Of a DNA stretch of 13,189 nucleotides, positions 1-8,097 are shown piece after piece. The DNA lies in contig JACFNJ010000051.1 in the NCBI GenBank assembly GCA_019454865.1, positions 1 through 13,189 of the forward strand, written 5' to 3'. The first letter of the stretch is position 1, and each line of letters opens with the position of its first letter. The notes beneath the pieces are model-generated. The model did not search any database. It was not told where the DNA came from and saw nothing but the letters and a program-made list of their open reading frames with translations. The DNA comes from Bacteroidia bacterium (lineage in GTDB: Bacteria > Bacteroidota > Bacteroidia > UKL13-3). Made by a program: the position numbers and the translations under genes.

Positions 1-1040
1 ACTAAGATTGCATCAAGTTTTGAATCATCTTTAATTCCAGACTGAATAGCTGATAGTAATGCGGGAATAAAGTAATCTTTGTTATTCAGTTTTTTAAATT
101 TATCATAATCGGGTTTTTCTATGCAATTTGAATTTGCAAATTCAAAAATGTCGTATACTTTAATGTCAATATCACCAAGAGATTGCTTGTATGCACTTAA
201 TAAAGTTCTGATATAATTTGCCATGAACTTAGTTAGTACGAAAATGCCGACATTCCATTCTGGATTCTTAATTTTAATCTCAATTGCTCTTAGTACAATT
301 ATTATTGTTTTACCAGAACCAGCAGGCCCTTCAATTAATAAATGTTGATTAAAGTTGTCTTTTATAAGATTTTCTTGTCTTACGTCCGTTACACCAATCT
401 CTTTTAAATTTGGATTTACAATAGCTCTTGATATTCCTAGTGTTTTCTTAATTTCTTCAATGTCATTATTTGAAAGTTTACATAGAAAGGAATGAATACG
501 TAAACTTTTAAATTTATTCTCCCAATCAGACTCATCTTTTTGTTTATTGTAGATAAAATCTTTGGCTAAGGTCATTTTTTCGGAATAAATATTATTTGCT
601 TTGATTAAATCCTTTTCAGGCATTTCATCAAACACAACAAAATGATTTATAGGAAATTTTAATTTACCTTTATAATTACCTTCATTGTTAGTGAGATTTG
701 TGTTTTTTCCTAGTATACCTTTAATATAGTTTGAATTATCATTTGCTTGCTTATACGGATTTCTTTCTTCAACTTCTCGGATACCTCTTTTTACAAGCCA
801 TTTGTCAGTATTTCCAACTTCGATTAAATTATCTAACCTAAATGATTTTTGCTCTATAATCCACAATCCATAAGATGGATGAAGCACAATAAAATCTATA
901 TCACCTGAATTTGAATCAAAATTATTTTTGTAACCAGCGTAGAATAGGAAATCTTTACTTAAACAGTCTTTCAATATATCAAAAAACGATTTTTCATTAT
1001 CGTTGGCACAATATTCTTTTGTATTTAGTGCAGTAGCCAT
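1..1040 (-). CDS. NERD-domain nuclease / superfamily I (UvrD-like) helicase, 3' part missing
   Basis: The gene starts at an ATG at 1040 and reads without a stop to the left edge (346 codons), so the C-terminal part is outside the window. The first ~130 residues fit a nuclease-related domain (NERD): acidic D47/D49 in a GDIDF segment, then E63-Q64-K65 after a GLWIIEQKSF strand (the D...ExK nuclease core), then N94-P95-Y96-K97-Q98, the family's NP..Q motif. A linker of about 90 residues follows. The RecA-like helicase core begins near a VRQE Q-motif-like segment (~222) and has a textbook Walker A, GPAGSGKT, at 238-245. The last visible residues, DAIL, are the usual lead-in to the DEAQ Walker B box. 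NERD-helicase fusions are presumed DNA-processing enzymes, and some lie in accessory or defence loci, but the role here is inference. The lipoprotein gene lies 175 bases upstream on the same strand. Confidence 0.85.
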   Translation of the reverse strand, partial: MATALNTKEYCANDNEKSFFDILKDCLSKDFLFYAGYKNNFDSNSGDIDFIVLHPSYGLWIIEQKSFRLDNLIEVGNTDKWLVKRGIREVEERNPYKQANDNSNYIKGILGKNTNLTNNEGNYKGKLKFPINHFVVFDEMPEKDLIKANNIYSEKMTLAKDFIYNKQKDESDWENKFKSLRIHSFLCKLSNNDIEEIKKTLGISRAIVNPNLKEIGVTDVRQENLIKDNFNQHLLIEGPAGSGKTIIIVLRAIEIKIKNPEWNVGIFVLTKFMANYIRTLLSAYKQSLGDIDIKVYDIFEFANSNCIEKPDYDKFKKLNNKDYFIPALLSAIQSGIKDDSKLDAIL

Positions 1041-1141
1041 TTTGATTAAGTTTTATTTTATAGTTTTAAAGTAATTTTCCTTTGTGTTCACAAATCCCAT
1101 CATCAAAAATAATCAATTGAGCTATAATTTATAGTAGCTAA

Positions 1142-1234
1142 CTAAAATATATCCGTTCGCACGATCGTTCCATCCACTTGACTCAAAATCGTTTCTAAGT
1201 TAGCAACTGTAATTCTTAGTGTTTCCAAGTGTCT
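1142..1234 (-). other. Orphan protein-like segment between two genes (possible gene remnant)
   Basis: On the minus strand an open frame of 29 codons ends at a TAG at 1142-1144. It reads like a real C-terminus (RHLETLRITVANLETILSQ, then VDGTIVRTDIF) and is about 43% GC over 1151-1210, richer than the flanks. It overlaps the end of the lipoprotein gene in a different frame, and a TAA lies directly upstream at 1235-1237, so it is not an intact gene. It may be the tail of an older gene cut off when the neighbouring genes arrived, or chance. I do not recognise the protein. Confidence 0.3.
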
Positions 1235-2058
1235 TTACTTTTGTTGTATTTAATGTAAAATTTATTAGGCGAAACATTCTTAAAATATTTTGTCTTGGTC
1301 TCACTTTTTTGTCCACAATACTCCTCATATTTTGATTCAAACATTTCACTTTTAGGATAGTTTGAGATTTCCTCTACATAAAATTCATTATCAAATTTTA
1401 TAAGATTGTCAGTCTGTCCCATGGAATAAGCAATTCTATTACTGAAAACAAGAGGGCTTTGTTCCTTTGAAAATGTCTTAGATTTAACCTGTTTTTTAGT
1501 TGGATATTTATATAAGTCACAATCTCTGAAAAGTGATTCATTGATACTATATTCGGAAATAACCTTCGATGTCTTAGACGGAATACATACAAATTTTTCT
1601 TCATTGTAGGAAACAGAAAAACCTGTAGATGTCATATTACCAAAAGTATTGGTTGCTGAAATTCTATTTGTTTGAATTAAATTAGAGTAATTTAGACCTG
1701 TTACAGATTTTGTTGCATTCGCCCCAAAAGAACTTGTTGCCAATGAACTTGTCGAACTTGTAAAAACCCTTTTCCTATAGTAATTGTAAGAAATTCCATT
1801 TAGAATAAAAAAACTCTCTTCCAAATTTAAGTAAATATTATTGTCTGTTTTGTTAAAAAATTGAAAGCCAATATTTCCACCTTCGCTCCATAGATTGTAT
1901 GAAACTCTACAGTTTTCATCTTCATAAACTAAATTGTTGTTCTTAACTACTAATTTACTAAAAGGTACTACCTTATAAACTTGGAAATAAGATTTTGATA
2001 CGCAAGATGTCAACATCATTACAATTAATGCGGTAAAAAGGATTTTTTTTGTTTTCAT
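1216..2058 (-). CDS. Conserved hypothetical lipoprotein
   Basis: A 280-residue protein with a clear lipoprotein signal peptide: MKTKK, a hydrophobic stretch (residues 6-16) and the lipobox L16-T17-S18-C19, so it should be cleaved before Cys19 and lipidated. The mature part begins VSKSYFQVYKV. It then has a beta-rich segment with YEDENCRVSYNLWSEGGNIGFQFFN and DNNIYLNLEESFFILNG-like strands (about 46-90), which suggests an Ig-like or beta-sandwich fold. A Ser/Thr-rich stretch follows at ~99-116, and the C-terminal half is Lys- and aromatic-rich. It resembles uncharacterised Bacteroidota lipoproteins, but I can assign no function. It sits upstream of, and on the same strand as, the NERD-helicase gene; the 175-base gap makes co-transcription possible but unproven. 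No convincing TAnnTTTG promoter was found upstream. Confidence 0.8.
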   Translation of the reverse strand: MKTKKILFTALIVMMLTSCVSKSYFQVYKVVPFSKLVVKNNNLVYEDENCRVSYNLWSEGGNIGFQFFNKTDNNIYLNLEESFFILNGISYNYYRKRVFTSSTSSLATSSFGANATKSVTGLNYSNLIQTNRISATNTFGNMTSTGFSVSYNEEKFVCIPSKTSKVISEYSINESLFRDCDLYKYPTKKQVKSKTFSKEQSPLVFSNRIAYSMGQTDNLIKFDNEFYVEEISNYPKSEMFESKYEEYCGQKSETKTKYFKNVSPNKFYIKYNKSKDTWKH

Positions 2059-2546
2059 TGTTGAACTTATTTAAGCTAATGATTCGTGATTCAGTTTAAT
2101 TAATGTTCTATTCAGCCTGTGATATAACACATATTAATTAACACAAGCTGTTTATTATTTACGAAATAAAAGTAAAGATAAAAACTGAAATACCAATATT
2201 TTTGAATATTCTATTTGTACCCCTAAAAGCTGCACACAGATTGAATTTAAGAGCATCGTAGAATTTATTGAAAATGATGATGCAATATGATATATTGATG
2301 CATTCATTGAAACTATTATACCAAATTGCCCGAAATAGGTCAGCAGAACACAATATTTTAATTTTTAACAAACAATAACCAACATTAAAATAGAGGCGCT
2401 GACAAGTCAAATAAGGACTTCCGGTATGGGGCAAAGAAATATTAGACAACAACAACATAACATGGAAAAGTAATTCCTAAAAACTTCGCACAAAAAAAGA
2501 GGCTGCCTTAATCAGGCAGCCTCTTTTCAATATTATATACATGCAA
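2059..2546. other. 488-base gap: terminator at one end, otherwise no recognised gene
   Basis: This stretch holds the hppA terminator (2495-2527) and the upstream region of the lipoprotein gene. Between them, a 99-codon frame on the minus strand (2159-2458) has no family resemblance, is rich in Cys, Ile and Phe, and has neither a signal peptide nor a start context. The plus-strand frames are interrupted by several stops. It may be decayed coding sequence, but nothing identifies what it was. I see no tRNA, no repeat array and no insertion-sequence ends. Confidence 0.5.
2495..2527 (-). terminator. Rho-independent terminator of hppA
   Basis: A perfect 13-bp inverted repeat (2495-2507 with 2515-2527, core GAGGCTGCC/GGCAGCCTC) surrounds a 7-base loop. 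It lies 19 bases past the hppA stop. Read on the minus strand, the stem ends in a run of T (2498-2492). The A/T symmetry would let it also act on plus-strand transcripts. Confidence 0.92.
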
Positions 2547-5063
2547 TTAATGGCATGATTCTTCTTTTTCACCTTCAGCGCAGCATGATTTACCTTTAGA
2601 TTTGCCATGAGAAGCTACACACTTTTCATCACAGTTCTTCTTACATTCTTCTGCATCCTTGCATTTATGTTCACACGCTTCCATACAACTTCCGGCATCA
2701 GCAGCGCATATTTCTTTGCATTTTGCTTCATCAAATTTGCCGTCAGCACCATACATGCTTAAACATTTTTCTTTTTGCTCCGGAGTAAATTGCATGCTAT
2801 CGCAATACAATGCACATTCGTCTTTAGTCATTGTTTTGCATTTTTCGTAATCCATACAAGCATCCATTTCGCCCATTTCGCAGCCTTCCATTTCCATCAT
2901 ATCCATGCAGCACTCGGTTTTCTCACCGTGCATCATGCTTTTATCACTACCATGCCCCCCATTTACTGCAATATGCGGTGCAATAATTAATGAAACGATA
3001 GACATTAATTTAATTAAAATATTCATGGATGGACCTGATGTATCTTTAAACGGATCACCAACAGTATCACCGGTAACAGATGCTTTATGCGGTTCAGATT
3101 TTTTGTAGAATGTTTCACCACCAATTACAACACCTTTTTCAAATGATTTTTTAGCATTATCCCAAGCACCACCAGCGTTATTTTGGAAGATACCCATTAA
3201 CACACCGCTTACAGTAACACCTGCTAATAAGCCACCCAAAACTTCCGGTCCAAAAATAAACCCAACTACTACAGGTACTATTAAAGCTATTGCTCCCGGT
3301 GCAATCATTTCACGAATGGATGCTTTGGTAGAAATAGCAACACATTTTTCGTACTCCGGCTTCGCTTTGTATTCCATAATACCCGGTATTTCACGGAATT
3401 GTCTGCGTACTTCATTTACCATTTCCATAGCTGCACGCCCAACTGCTGCAATAGCTAATGACGAGAATATAAAAGGTATCATAGCACCTATAAATAAACC
3501 AGCCAATACATCAGCATGGTAAATATCAATAGAATCAATACCTGCAACACCAACAAATGCAGCAAATAATGCTAACGATGTTAATGCAGCAGATGCAATT
3601 GCAAATCCTTTACCGGTAGCTGCCGTAGTATTACCTACTGCATCTAAGTTATCTGTTCTTCCACGAACTTCTTCCGGCAATTGGCTCATTTCAGCAATAC
3701 CACCTGCGTTATCAGCAATTGGACCAAAAGCATCAATTGCAAGTTGCATAGCAGTAGTAGCCATCATACCTGCTGCAGCAATAGCCACACCGTACAATCC
3801 GGCTAAAGTATATGAACCATAAATACCTGCTGCTAATACTAAAATTGGTAATACTGTAGATTCCATACCAACGGATAATCCGCCTATAATATTAGTTGCA
3901 TGACCTGTTCCTGATTTTTCAACGATAGATTGTACCGGGCGTTTACCCATTGCAGTATAGTATTCAGTAATAATACTCATTAACGCACCAACAACTAATC
4001 CTAATAGTATTGCATAAAATACGTCCATATTAGTAAATACAACACCACGAATTTCCATAGTAGCAGGCAACATCCATTTTACAACAAAAAATGCAGCAAC
4101 TCCGGTTATAATCATGGAACCCCAATTCCCTAAATTTAATGCGCCTTGTACATCACCTTTATCGTCTTTAACTTTAACGAACGCCATTCCTATAATTGAA
4201 AATATAATTCCCAATCCGGCAATTAACATTGGTAATAATATAGGTGCAATTCCACCGAAATTATCATTTGAAACAATTTCTCTTCCTAATACCATTGTAG
4301 CCAAAATAGTAGCAACATACGAGCCGAATAAATCAGCACCCATACCTGCTACGTCTCCCACGTTATCTCCAACGTTATCTGCAATTGTTGCAGGATTTCT
4401 AACGTCATCTTCAGGAATTCCGGCTTCAACTTTTCCTACCAAGTCAGCTCCCACGTCTGCTGCTTTGGTATAAATACCACCACCAACACGAGCAAATAAT
4501 GCAATGGATTCAGCACCTAATGAAAAGCCTGCAAGCACTTCTAAGGCTTTTTCCATTTCAAAACCATTAACATTACCACCTGTGCTAACAACATACATTT
4601 GGTAAAACACAATAAATAATGAGCCTAAACCCAATACAGCTAAGCCGGCCACACCCAAACCCATTACCGAACCTCCGGTAAAAGATACTTTAAGTGCTTT
4701 AGCTAAACTTGTACGTGCTGCTTGTGTTGTACGTACATTGGCTTTGGTAGCCACATTCATACCTATATATCCGGCAACTGCAGAAAACACTGCTCCTATC
4801 ACAAATGCTATTGCAATAATTGGGCTTGATGTTTCTACTGTCATTCCACTCCAAGCTAATAATACGGCAGCTATAACCACAAAATAAGAAAGAATCTTCC
4901 ATTCTGCTTTTAAAAATGCCATTGCCCCATCGGCAATATAACCTGCCAATTGCTTCATGTTTGCTTCACCCGCATCTTGCTTGCTTACCCAGGCACTTTT
5001 AACTGCCATTACTAATAAGCCTACTACACCTAGTGCAGGGATTAAGTAAATTAAATTTTCCAT
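2547..5063 (-). CDS. hppA: Membrane-bound K+-dependent ion-translocating pyrophosphatase with Cys/Met-rich C-terminal tail
   Basis: This inner-membrane pump hydrolyses pyrophosphate to drive H+ (or Na+) out of the cytoplasm. The core (residues 1-~700) is full length for the family, which has 16 helices. Visible catalytic features are R192 and K200 (FARVGGGIYTKAADVGADLVGK), D203/D207, K211, the D219-D220 pair, the D229/D233/D237 series (ADNVGDNVGD), and the C-terminal DTVGDPFKDT (666-675). A481 and G484 in GNTTAATGKG mark the K+-dependent class. The usual gate glutamate of helix 6 is replaced by G247 (ADLFGSY), while E185 appears in helix 5 (LGAESIALF). By memory of the family this is the arrangement of Flavobacterium-type H+-pumping enzymes, so H+ transport is the best guess. 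Odd: a ~137-residue tail (702-838) with 19 Cys and over ten Met, expected on the periplasmic side. The gene is monocistronic, with its own promoter and terminator. Confidence 0.97.
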   Translation of the reverse strand: MENLIYLIPALGVVGLLVMAVKSAWVSKQDAGEANMKQLAGYIADGAMAFLKAEWKILSYFVVIAAVLLAWSGMTVETSSPIIAIAFVIGAVFSAVAGYIGMNVATKANVRTTQAARTSLAKALKVSFTGGSVMGLGVAGLAVLGLGSLFIVFYQMYVVSTGGNVNGFEMEKALEVLAGFSLGAESIALFARVGGGIYTKAADVGADLVGKVEAGIPEDDVRNPATIADNVGDNVGDVAGMGADLFGSYVATILATMVLGREIVSNDNFGGIAPILLPMLIAGLGIIFSIIGMAFVKVKDDKGDVQGALNLGNWGSMIITGVAAFFVVKWMLPATMEIRGVVFTNMDVFYAILLGLVVGALMSIITEYYTAMGKRPVQSIVEKSGTGHATNIIGGLSVGMESTVLPILVLAAGIYGSYTLAGLYGVAIAAAGMMATTAMQLAIDAFGPIADNAGGIAEMSQLPEEVRGRTDNLDAVGNTTAATGKGFAIASAALTSLALFAAFVGVAGIDSIDIYHADVLAGLFIGAMIPFIFSSLAIAAVGRAAMEMVNEVRRQFREIPGIMEYKAKPEYEKCVAISTKASIREMIAPGAIALIVPVVVGFIFGPEVLGGLLAGVTVSGVLMGIFQNNAGGAWDNAKKSFEKGVVIGGETFYKKSEPHKASVTGDTVGDPFKDTSGPSMNILIKLMSIVSLIIAPHIAVNGGHGSDKSMMHGEKTECCMDMMEMEGCEMGEMDACMDYEKCKTMTKDECALYCDSMQFTPEQKEKCLSMYGADGKFDEAKCKEICAADAGSCMEACEHKCKDAEECKKNCDEKCVASHGKSKGKSCCAEGEKEESCH

Positions 5064-5099
5064 TTATTGTTTTAAGGTTTTTTAAATTTGATAATTGCG

Positions 5100-5129
5100 C
5101 AAAAATATAACTAAATTTCATTTTTGAAA
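5100..5129 (-). promoter_or_regulatory. Putative Bacteroidota promoter of hppA
   Basis: Minus strand: a perfect TAnnTTTG box (TATTTTTG, 5107-5100) lies 36 bases before the hppA ATG. A TTT (5129-5127) sits 19 bases further upstream, near the expected -33 TTTG/TTG but lacking its G. No Shine-Dalgarno sequence is visible before the ATG, which is usual for this phylum. Confidence 0.45.
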
Positions 5130-5152
5130 CTTTAACCTAAATTTAGCACCAA

Positions 5153-5967
5153 ATGAGATATTATTTTTTATCCTTTATTTTGGTTTGCTGCTTTTTAAAA
5201 TCAGTAAACGCACAAATAGGAAATACCGTAATTGGTGCTGATGCTACTGCATTGGGTGGCATTACCACAGGGCAATATAATGCTTACTCTGCAATGAATA
5301 ACCCCGCATTAATGACAAACCTAACCAATTGGCAGGCAGGCATTTTTAGTGAGCAAAGGTACGGACTAAAAGAATTAAACTTTTCAAATTTATCCTTGGT
5401 AATTCCTACCAAATCAATACATTTTGGAGCAGGAATCAATTACTTTGGTTTTGCAAATTACAACCAACAACAGTTTACTTTTAGTACCGCAAAAAAGCTT
5501 AATGAAAGTTTTTCGCTTGGAGCACAAATCAATTATCAACTTACCAATATTTTAGATTATGGCTCGGCAGGTGCATGGACAATAGCTGTTGGTTTACATT
5601 ATAAACCGATAAATAATATTGCTTTGAGTGGATATATTTACAATCCTACGCAACAAAAATATGGTAATGCTGTATCCGATAAAATTCCGGCCTTTTTTCG
5701 TTTAGGTATGGTATATAACGTAAATAAATTAGTAGATGTACTTGCTGAAGGGGAACAAACTTTGGAGCAAAATTTAATTTAAAAGCAGGTGTACGATACC
5801 AAATTCATCCTCGAATTGGATTTGGCGTAGGTTTTAATTCATTTCCTACGGCTTTTCATTTTGGCTCATCGGTACGATTTAATAGTTTAATGATTGATAT
5901 AGCTGCCGGTATTCATCAAACACTTGGGGTAATCCCGCAATTTGGCTTACGTTTCCCTGTAAAATAG
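5153..5967 (+). pseudogene. Outer-membrane beta-barrel-like protein (PorV/PorQ-like), interrupted by one frameshift
   Basis: The frame from 5153 encodes a signal peptide (residues 1-20, ending SVNA before Gln) and a barrel-like body: GNTVIGADATALGG, YSAMNNPALMTNL, then amphipathic strands. It reaches a premature TAA at 5780-5782 after 209 residues. From 5749 the -1 frame continues the same kind of protein (NFGAKFNLKAGVRYQIHP through to QFGLRFPVK) up to TAG at 5965-5967. That frame has a TGA at 5746-5748, so the break lies between 5749 and 5782. One missing base restores a ~270-residue protein; the G run at 5750-5753 is the best site. It is either a recent pseudogene or a sequence error. This protein family typically precedes a helix-hairpin-helix barrel gene in Bacteroidota, as it does here with a 10-base gap. 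The molecular role is not known. Confidence 0.8.
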
Positions 5968-5977
5968 CTAATTCACA

Positions 5978-8050
5978 ATGAAGCATTTTATACTCACACT
6001 AATTTTTACTTTTTTAACAACCATTTTAATTGCACAAGTAGCAAGAGAATCGGATGAAAAAGTAATTTCAGACTTAATGGAGAGGCTAATTGAAACGAAT
6101 GAAACAGTTTATGACTTTACCGACTTGCAAGAGCAGTTGGAACAATACAATAAAAACAAACTTAACCTGAATACTGCTACACTGGAGCAACTACAACGTT
6201 TATTCTTTTTGGATGATGCACAAATAAGTGCTATCATCTCGCATAGGCAACGGTTTGGTAATTTTATATCGCTTTACGAGTTGCAAACAATCGTTGCTCT
6301 TGATGATCAAACTATATATTACTTAACCTATTTTACTACGGTTGATGAAATTTGGCAACAGAATCAAACTACTTTTATCCAAAAAATTAAAAAAGGCAAA
6401 CACGAAATTACAGCCTTATACGATACCGATTACGAACCTCGTGCAGGTTATAATCCTACATTAAAAGAACAAGGTAAAAGCTATTACATGGGAAACCAAG
6501 AAAGATACGTGCTTCGTTACCGATTTTCATTTTCAAACCAACTGTCGTTTGGTTATGCAGCCGAAACCGACCAAGGAGAACCATTTTTATGGGATAATAC
6601 CACTAAGGGTTTTGATTTTCATTCCATCCATTTTTATTACCGACCAACAAAAACAATTATAAATACCATTGCATTAGGCGATTACCAAATCAATATAGGG
6701 CAAGGTTTAACATTTGCTTCGGGACTTGCCGCGCGAAAAAGCGCAATGGTACTTAATGTACGAAGAAGCTATTTACCAATCCGTCCATATCGGTCGTTGA
6801 ATGAAACCGGTTTTTTACGTGGTGCTGCGGTACAACTTGGGAAAAAGAAATGGCAGCTACTAGTATTTGGTAGTAGAAAAAATTTATCAACCAATTATTC
6901 AAACCAAGATACAACTTATGAGGAAGGATATTTTAGTTCATTGGGTGTAACCGGGCTTCATCGAACAGCAACCGAGCGTTCTAAATCAAATGAAGTAATA
7001 CAAAACATTGCCGGAGCAAATGCCCAATGGAAACACAGCAACGGACATATTGGAATTACACATGTTCAAACAAACTATAATGTGCCTTTTATTTCTGGCA
7101 ATGCACCATACCAACTTTATAACTTTAGTGGCAAACAATTAAATAATAGTGGCATAGATTATAAATGGCAATGGAGAAACATGAGTTTATTTGGAGAGTT
7201 TAGTTTTAGCAGCAACAATGCACAAGCGTTCACATCAGGATTAGCCATCTCACTTGACCCAAAATTAGACATTATGCTTTTGTACAGAAACTTTTCAGTT
7301 GACTACCAAACTACATACAGCAATCCATTTTCAGAGTATAATGACTCCCGAAATGAAAAAGGAATATATTCCGGAATTTCATTGCGTTTCAATAGAAAAT
7401 GGGCACTTGTAAGCTATGCAGATTTTTATCAAAGTGAGTGGATTCGATATTTAATAAACGCACCAAGCAGAGGTGTGGATGTATTAAGCGAACTACAATA
7501 TGCTCCAAGTAGAAACGCACAATTATATTTACGGGCAAGACATGAAACCAAAACAAAAAATCAATCAAACAATACGGACAAAATAAATACAACCAGTAAC
7601 GAAAGCAGAACCATTTTCAGATTTCAAGCACAATACAAGTTATCCTTATCATTAAACTTAAAAAGCAGAATTGAAAACATCACATATACAAATGAAGTAA
7701 ATACACCTAAAAATGGAACCCTAATTTTTCAGGATTTAACCTGGGCGCTTCCTCGAAAAAAACTTGAAATTACAACACGTGTGGCATACTTTAGTATTGA
7801 AGATTACAATGCACGAATTTATGCAACCGAAACAGATGTATTGTACCAATATGCTTTACCGATGTATCAAAATAGCGGTATCCGCTATTATTTTGTTGCA
7901 CGCTACATGGTTAATCGCAACTTGGAGTTTCGTATTAAAGTAAGCCAAACTACATACAGTAATGTAAATGAAATATCTGGTGGATTAGAAAAAATTGAAG
8001 GTAATAAACTAACAGACATACGCTTGCAAGTGCGATGGCTAATCAATTAA
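5978..8050 (+). CDS. Secreted helix-hairpin-helix protein with long predicted outer-membrane beta-barrel
   Basis: A 690-residue protein. Residues 1-20 form a signal peptide (hydrophobic 4-18, ending LIAQ). A short acidic helix follows (25-60). Next comes a ComEA-like module of two helix-hairpin-helix units (about 62-120): LNLNTATLEQL, HRQRFGNFISLYELQ, then a second unit. The remaining ~555 residues alternate aromatic and polar residues in strand-like blocks (YRFSFSNQLSFGYAAE, LEFRIKVSQTTYS) and end in LQVRWLIN, as outer-membrane barrels do. In both hairpins the glycines that contact DNA in ComEA/PolX-type domains (GIG) are replaced by LDD, so DNA binding cannot be assumed. The gene lies 10 bases after the frameshifted barrel gene and is probably co-transcribed with it. 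Function is unknown; a role in DNA uptake or outer-membrane assembly would be speculation. Confidence 0.85.
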   Translation: MKHFILTLIFTFLTTILIAQVARESDEKVISDLMERLIETNETVYDFTDLQEQLEQYNKNKLNLNTATLEQLQRLFFLDDAQISAIISHRQRFGNFISLYELQTIVALDDQTIYYLTYFTTVDEIWQQNQTTFIQKIKKGKHEITALYDTDYEPRAGYNPTLKEQGKSYYMGNQERYVLRYRFSFSNQLSFGYAAETDQGEPFLWDNTTKGFDFHSIHFYYRPTKTIINTIALGDYQINIGQGLTFASGLAARKSAMVLNVRRSYLPIRPYRSLNETGFLRGAAVQLGKKKWQLLVFGSRKNLSTNYSNQDTTYEEGYFSSLGVTGLHRTATERSKSNEVIQNIAGANAQWKHSNGHIGITHVQTNYNVPFISGNAPYQLYNFSGKQLNNSGIDYKWQWRNMSLFGEFSFSSNNAQAFTSGLAISLDPKLDIMLLYRNFSVDYQTTYSNPFSEYNDSRNEKGIYSGISLRFNRKWALVSYADFYQSEWIRYLINAPSRGVDVLSELQYAPSRNAQLYLRARHETKTKNQSNNTDKINTTSNESRTIFRFQAQYKLSLSLNLKSRIENITYTNEVNTPKNGTLIFQDLTWALPRKKLEITTRVAYFSIEDYNARIYATETDVLYQYALPMYQNSGIRYYFVARYMVNRNLEFRIKVSQTTYSNVNEISGGLEKIEGNKLTDIRLQVRWLIN

Positions 8051-8057
8051 ACAGTTT

Positions 8058-8097
8058 ATTATCTGATAAAAATTATCTGATTTTTTAAATTAGATAA
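8058..8097. repeat. Three-copy TTATCTGAT-type repeat (possible operator)
   Basis: ATTATCTGAT occurs as a perfect 10-base direct repeat at 8058-8067 and 8072-8081. A near-inverted copy (ATTAGATAA, 8/9) lies at 8089-8097. The first copy extends to the 11-base palindrome TTATCTGATAA (8059-8069). Copies two and three can also pair as an ~11-bp AT-rich hairpin (8073-8097) with no T run after it, so it is a poor terminator. The array covers the -33 and spacer region of the next promoter. Confidence 0.4.

Noticed and set aside
1125..1137. Short palindrome CTATAATTTATAG upstream of the NERD-helicase gene
   Set aside because: It is short and AT-only except for its ends, so it is expected by chance in this base composition; there is no spaced promoter element to pair it with.
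1398..1604. A 68-codon second frame inside the lipoprotein gene
   Set aside because: It overlaps a gene with a clear lipobox, and its translation is Arg/Leu-rich noise.
2659..4473. Several plus-strand open frames of 63-119 codons antisense to hppA
   Set aside because: They lie entirely inside the strongly supported hppA gene, and their Ile/Pro/Ala-rich or Cys/His-rich translations mirror its codons.
5744..5764. Programmed -1 ribosomal frameshift in the barrel gene
   Set aside because: No X XXY YYZ heptamer is present in the zero frame and no strong downstream structure was seen; a lost base in the G run is simpler.
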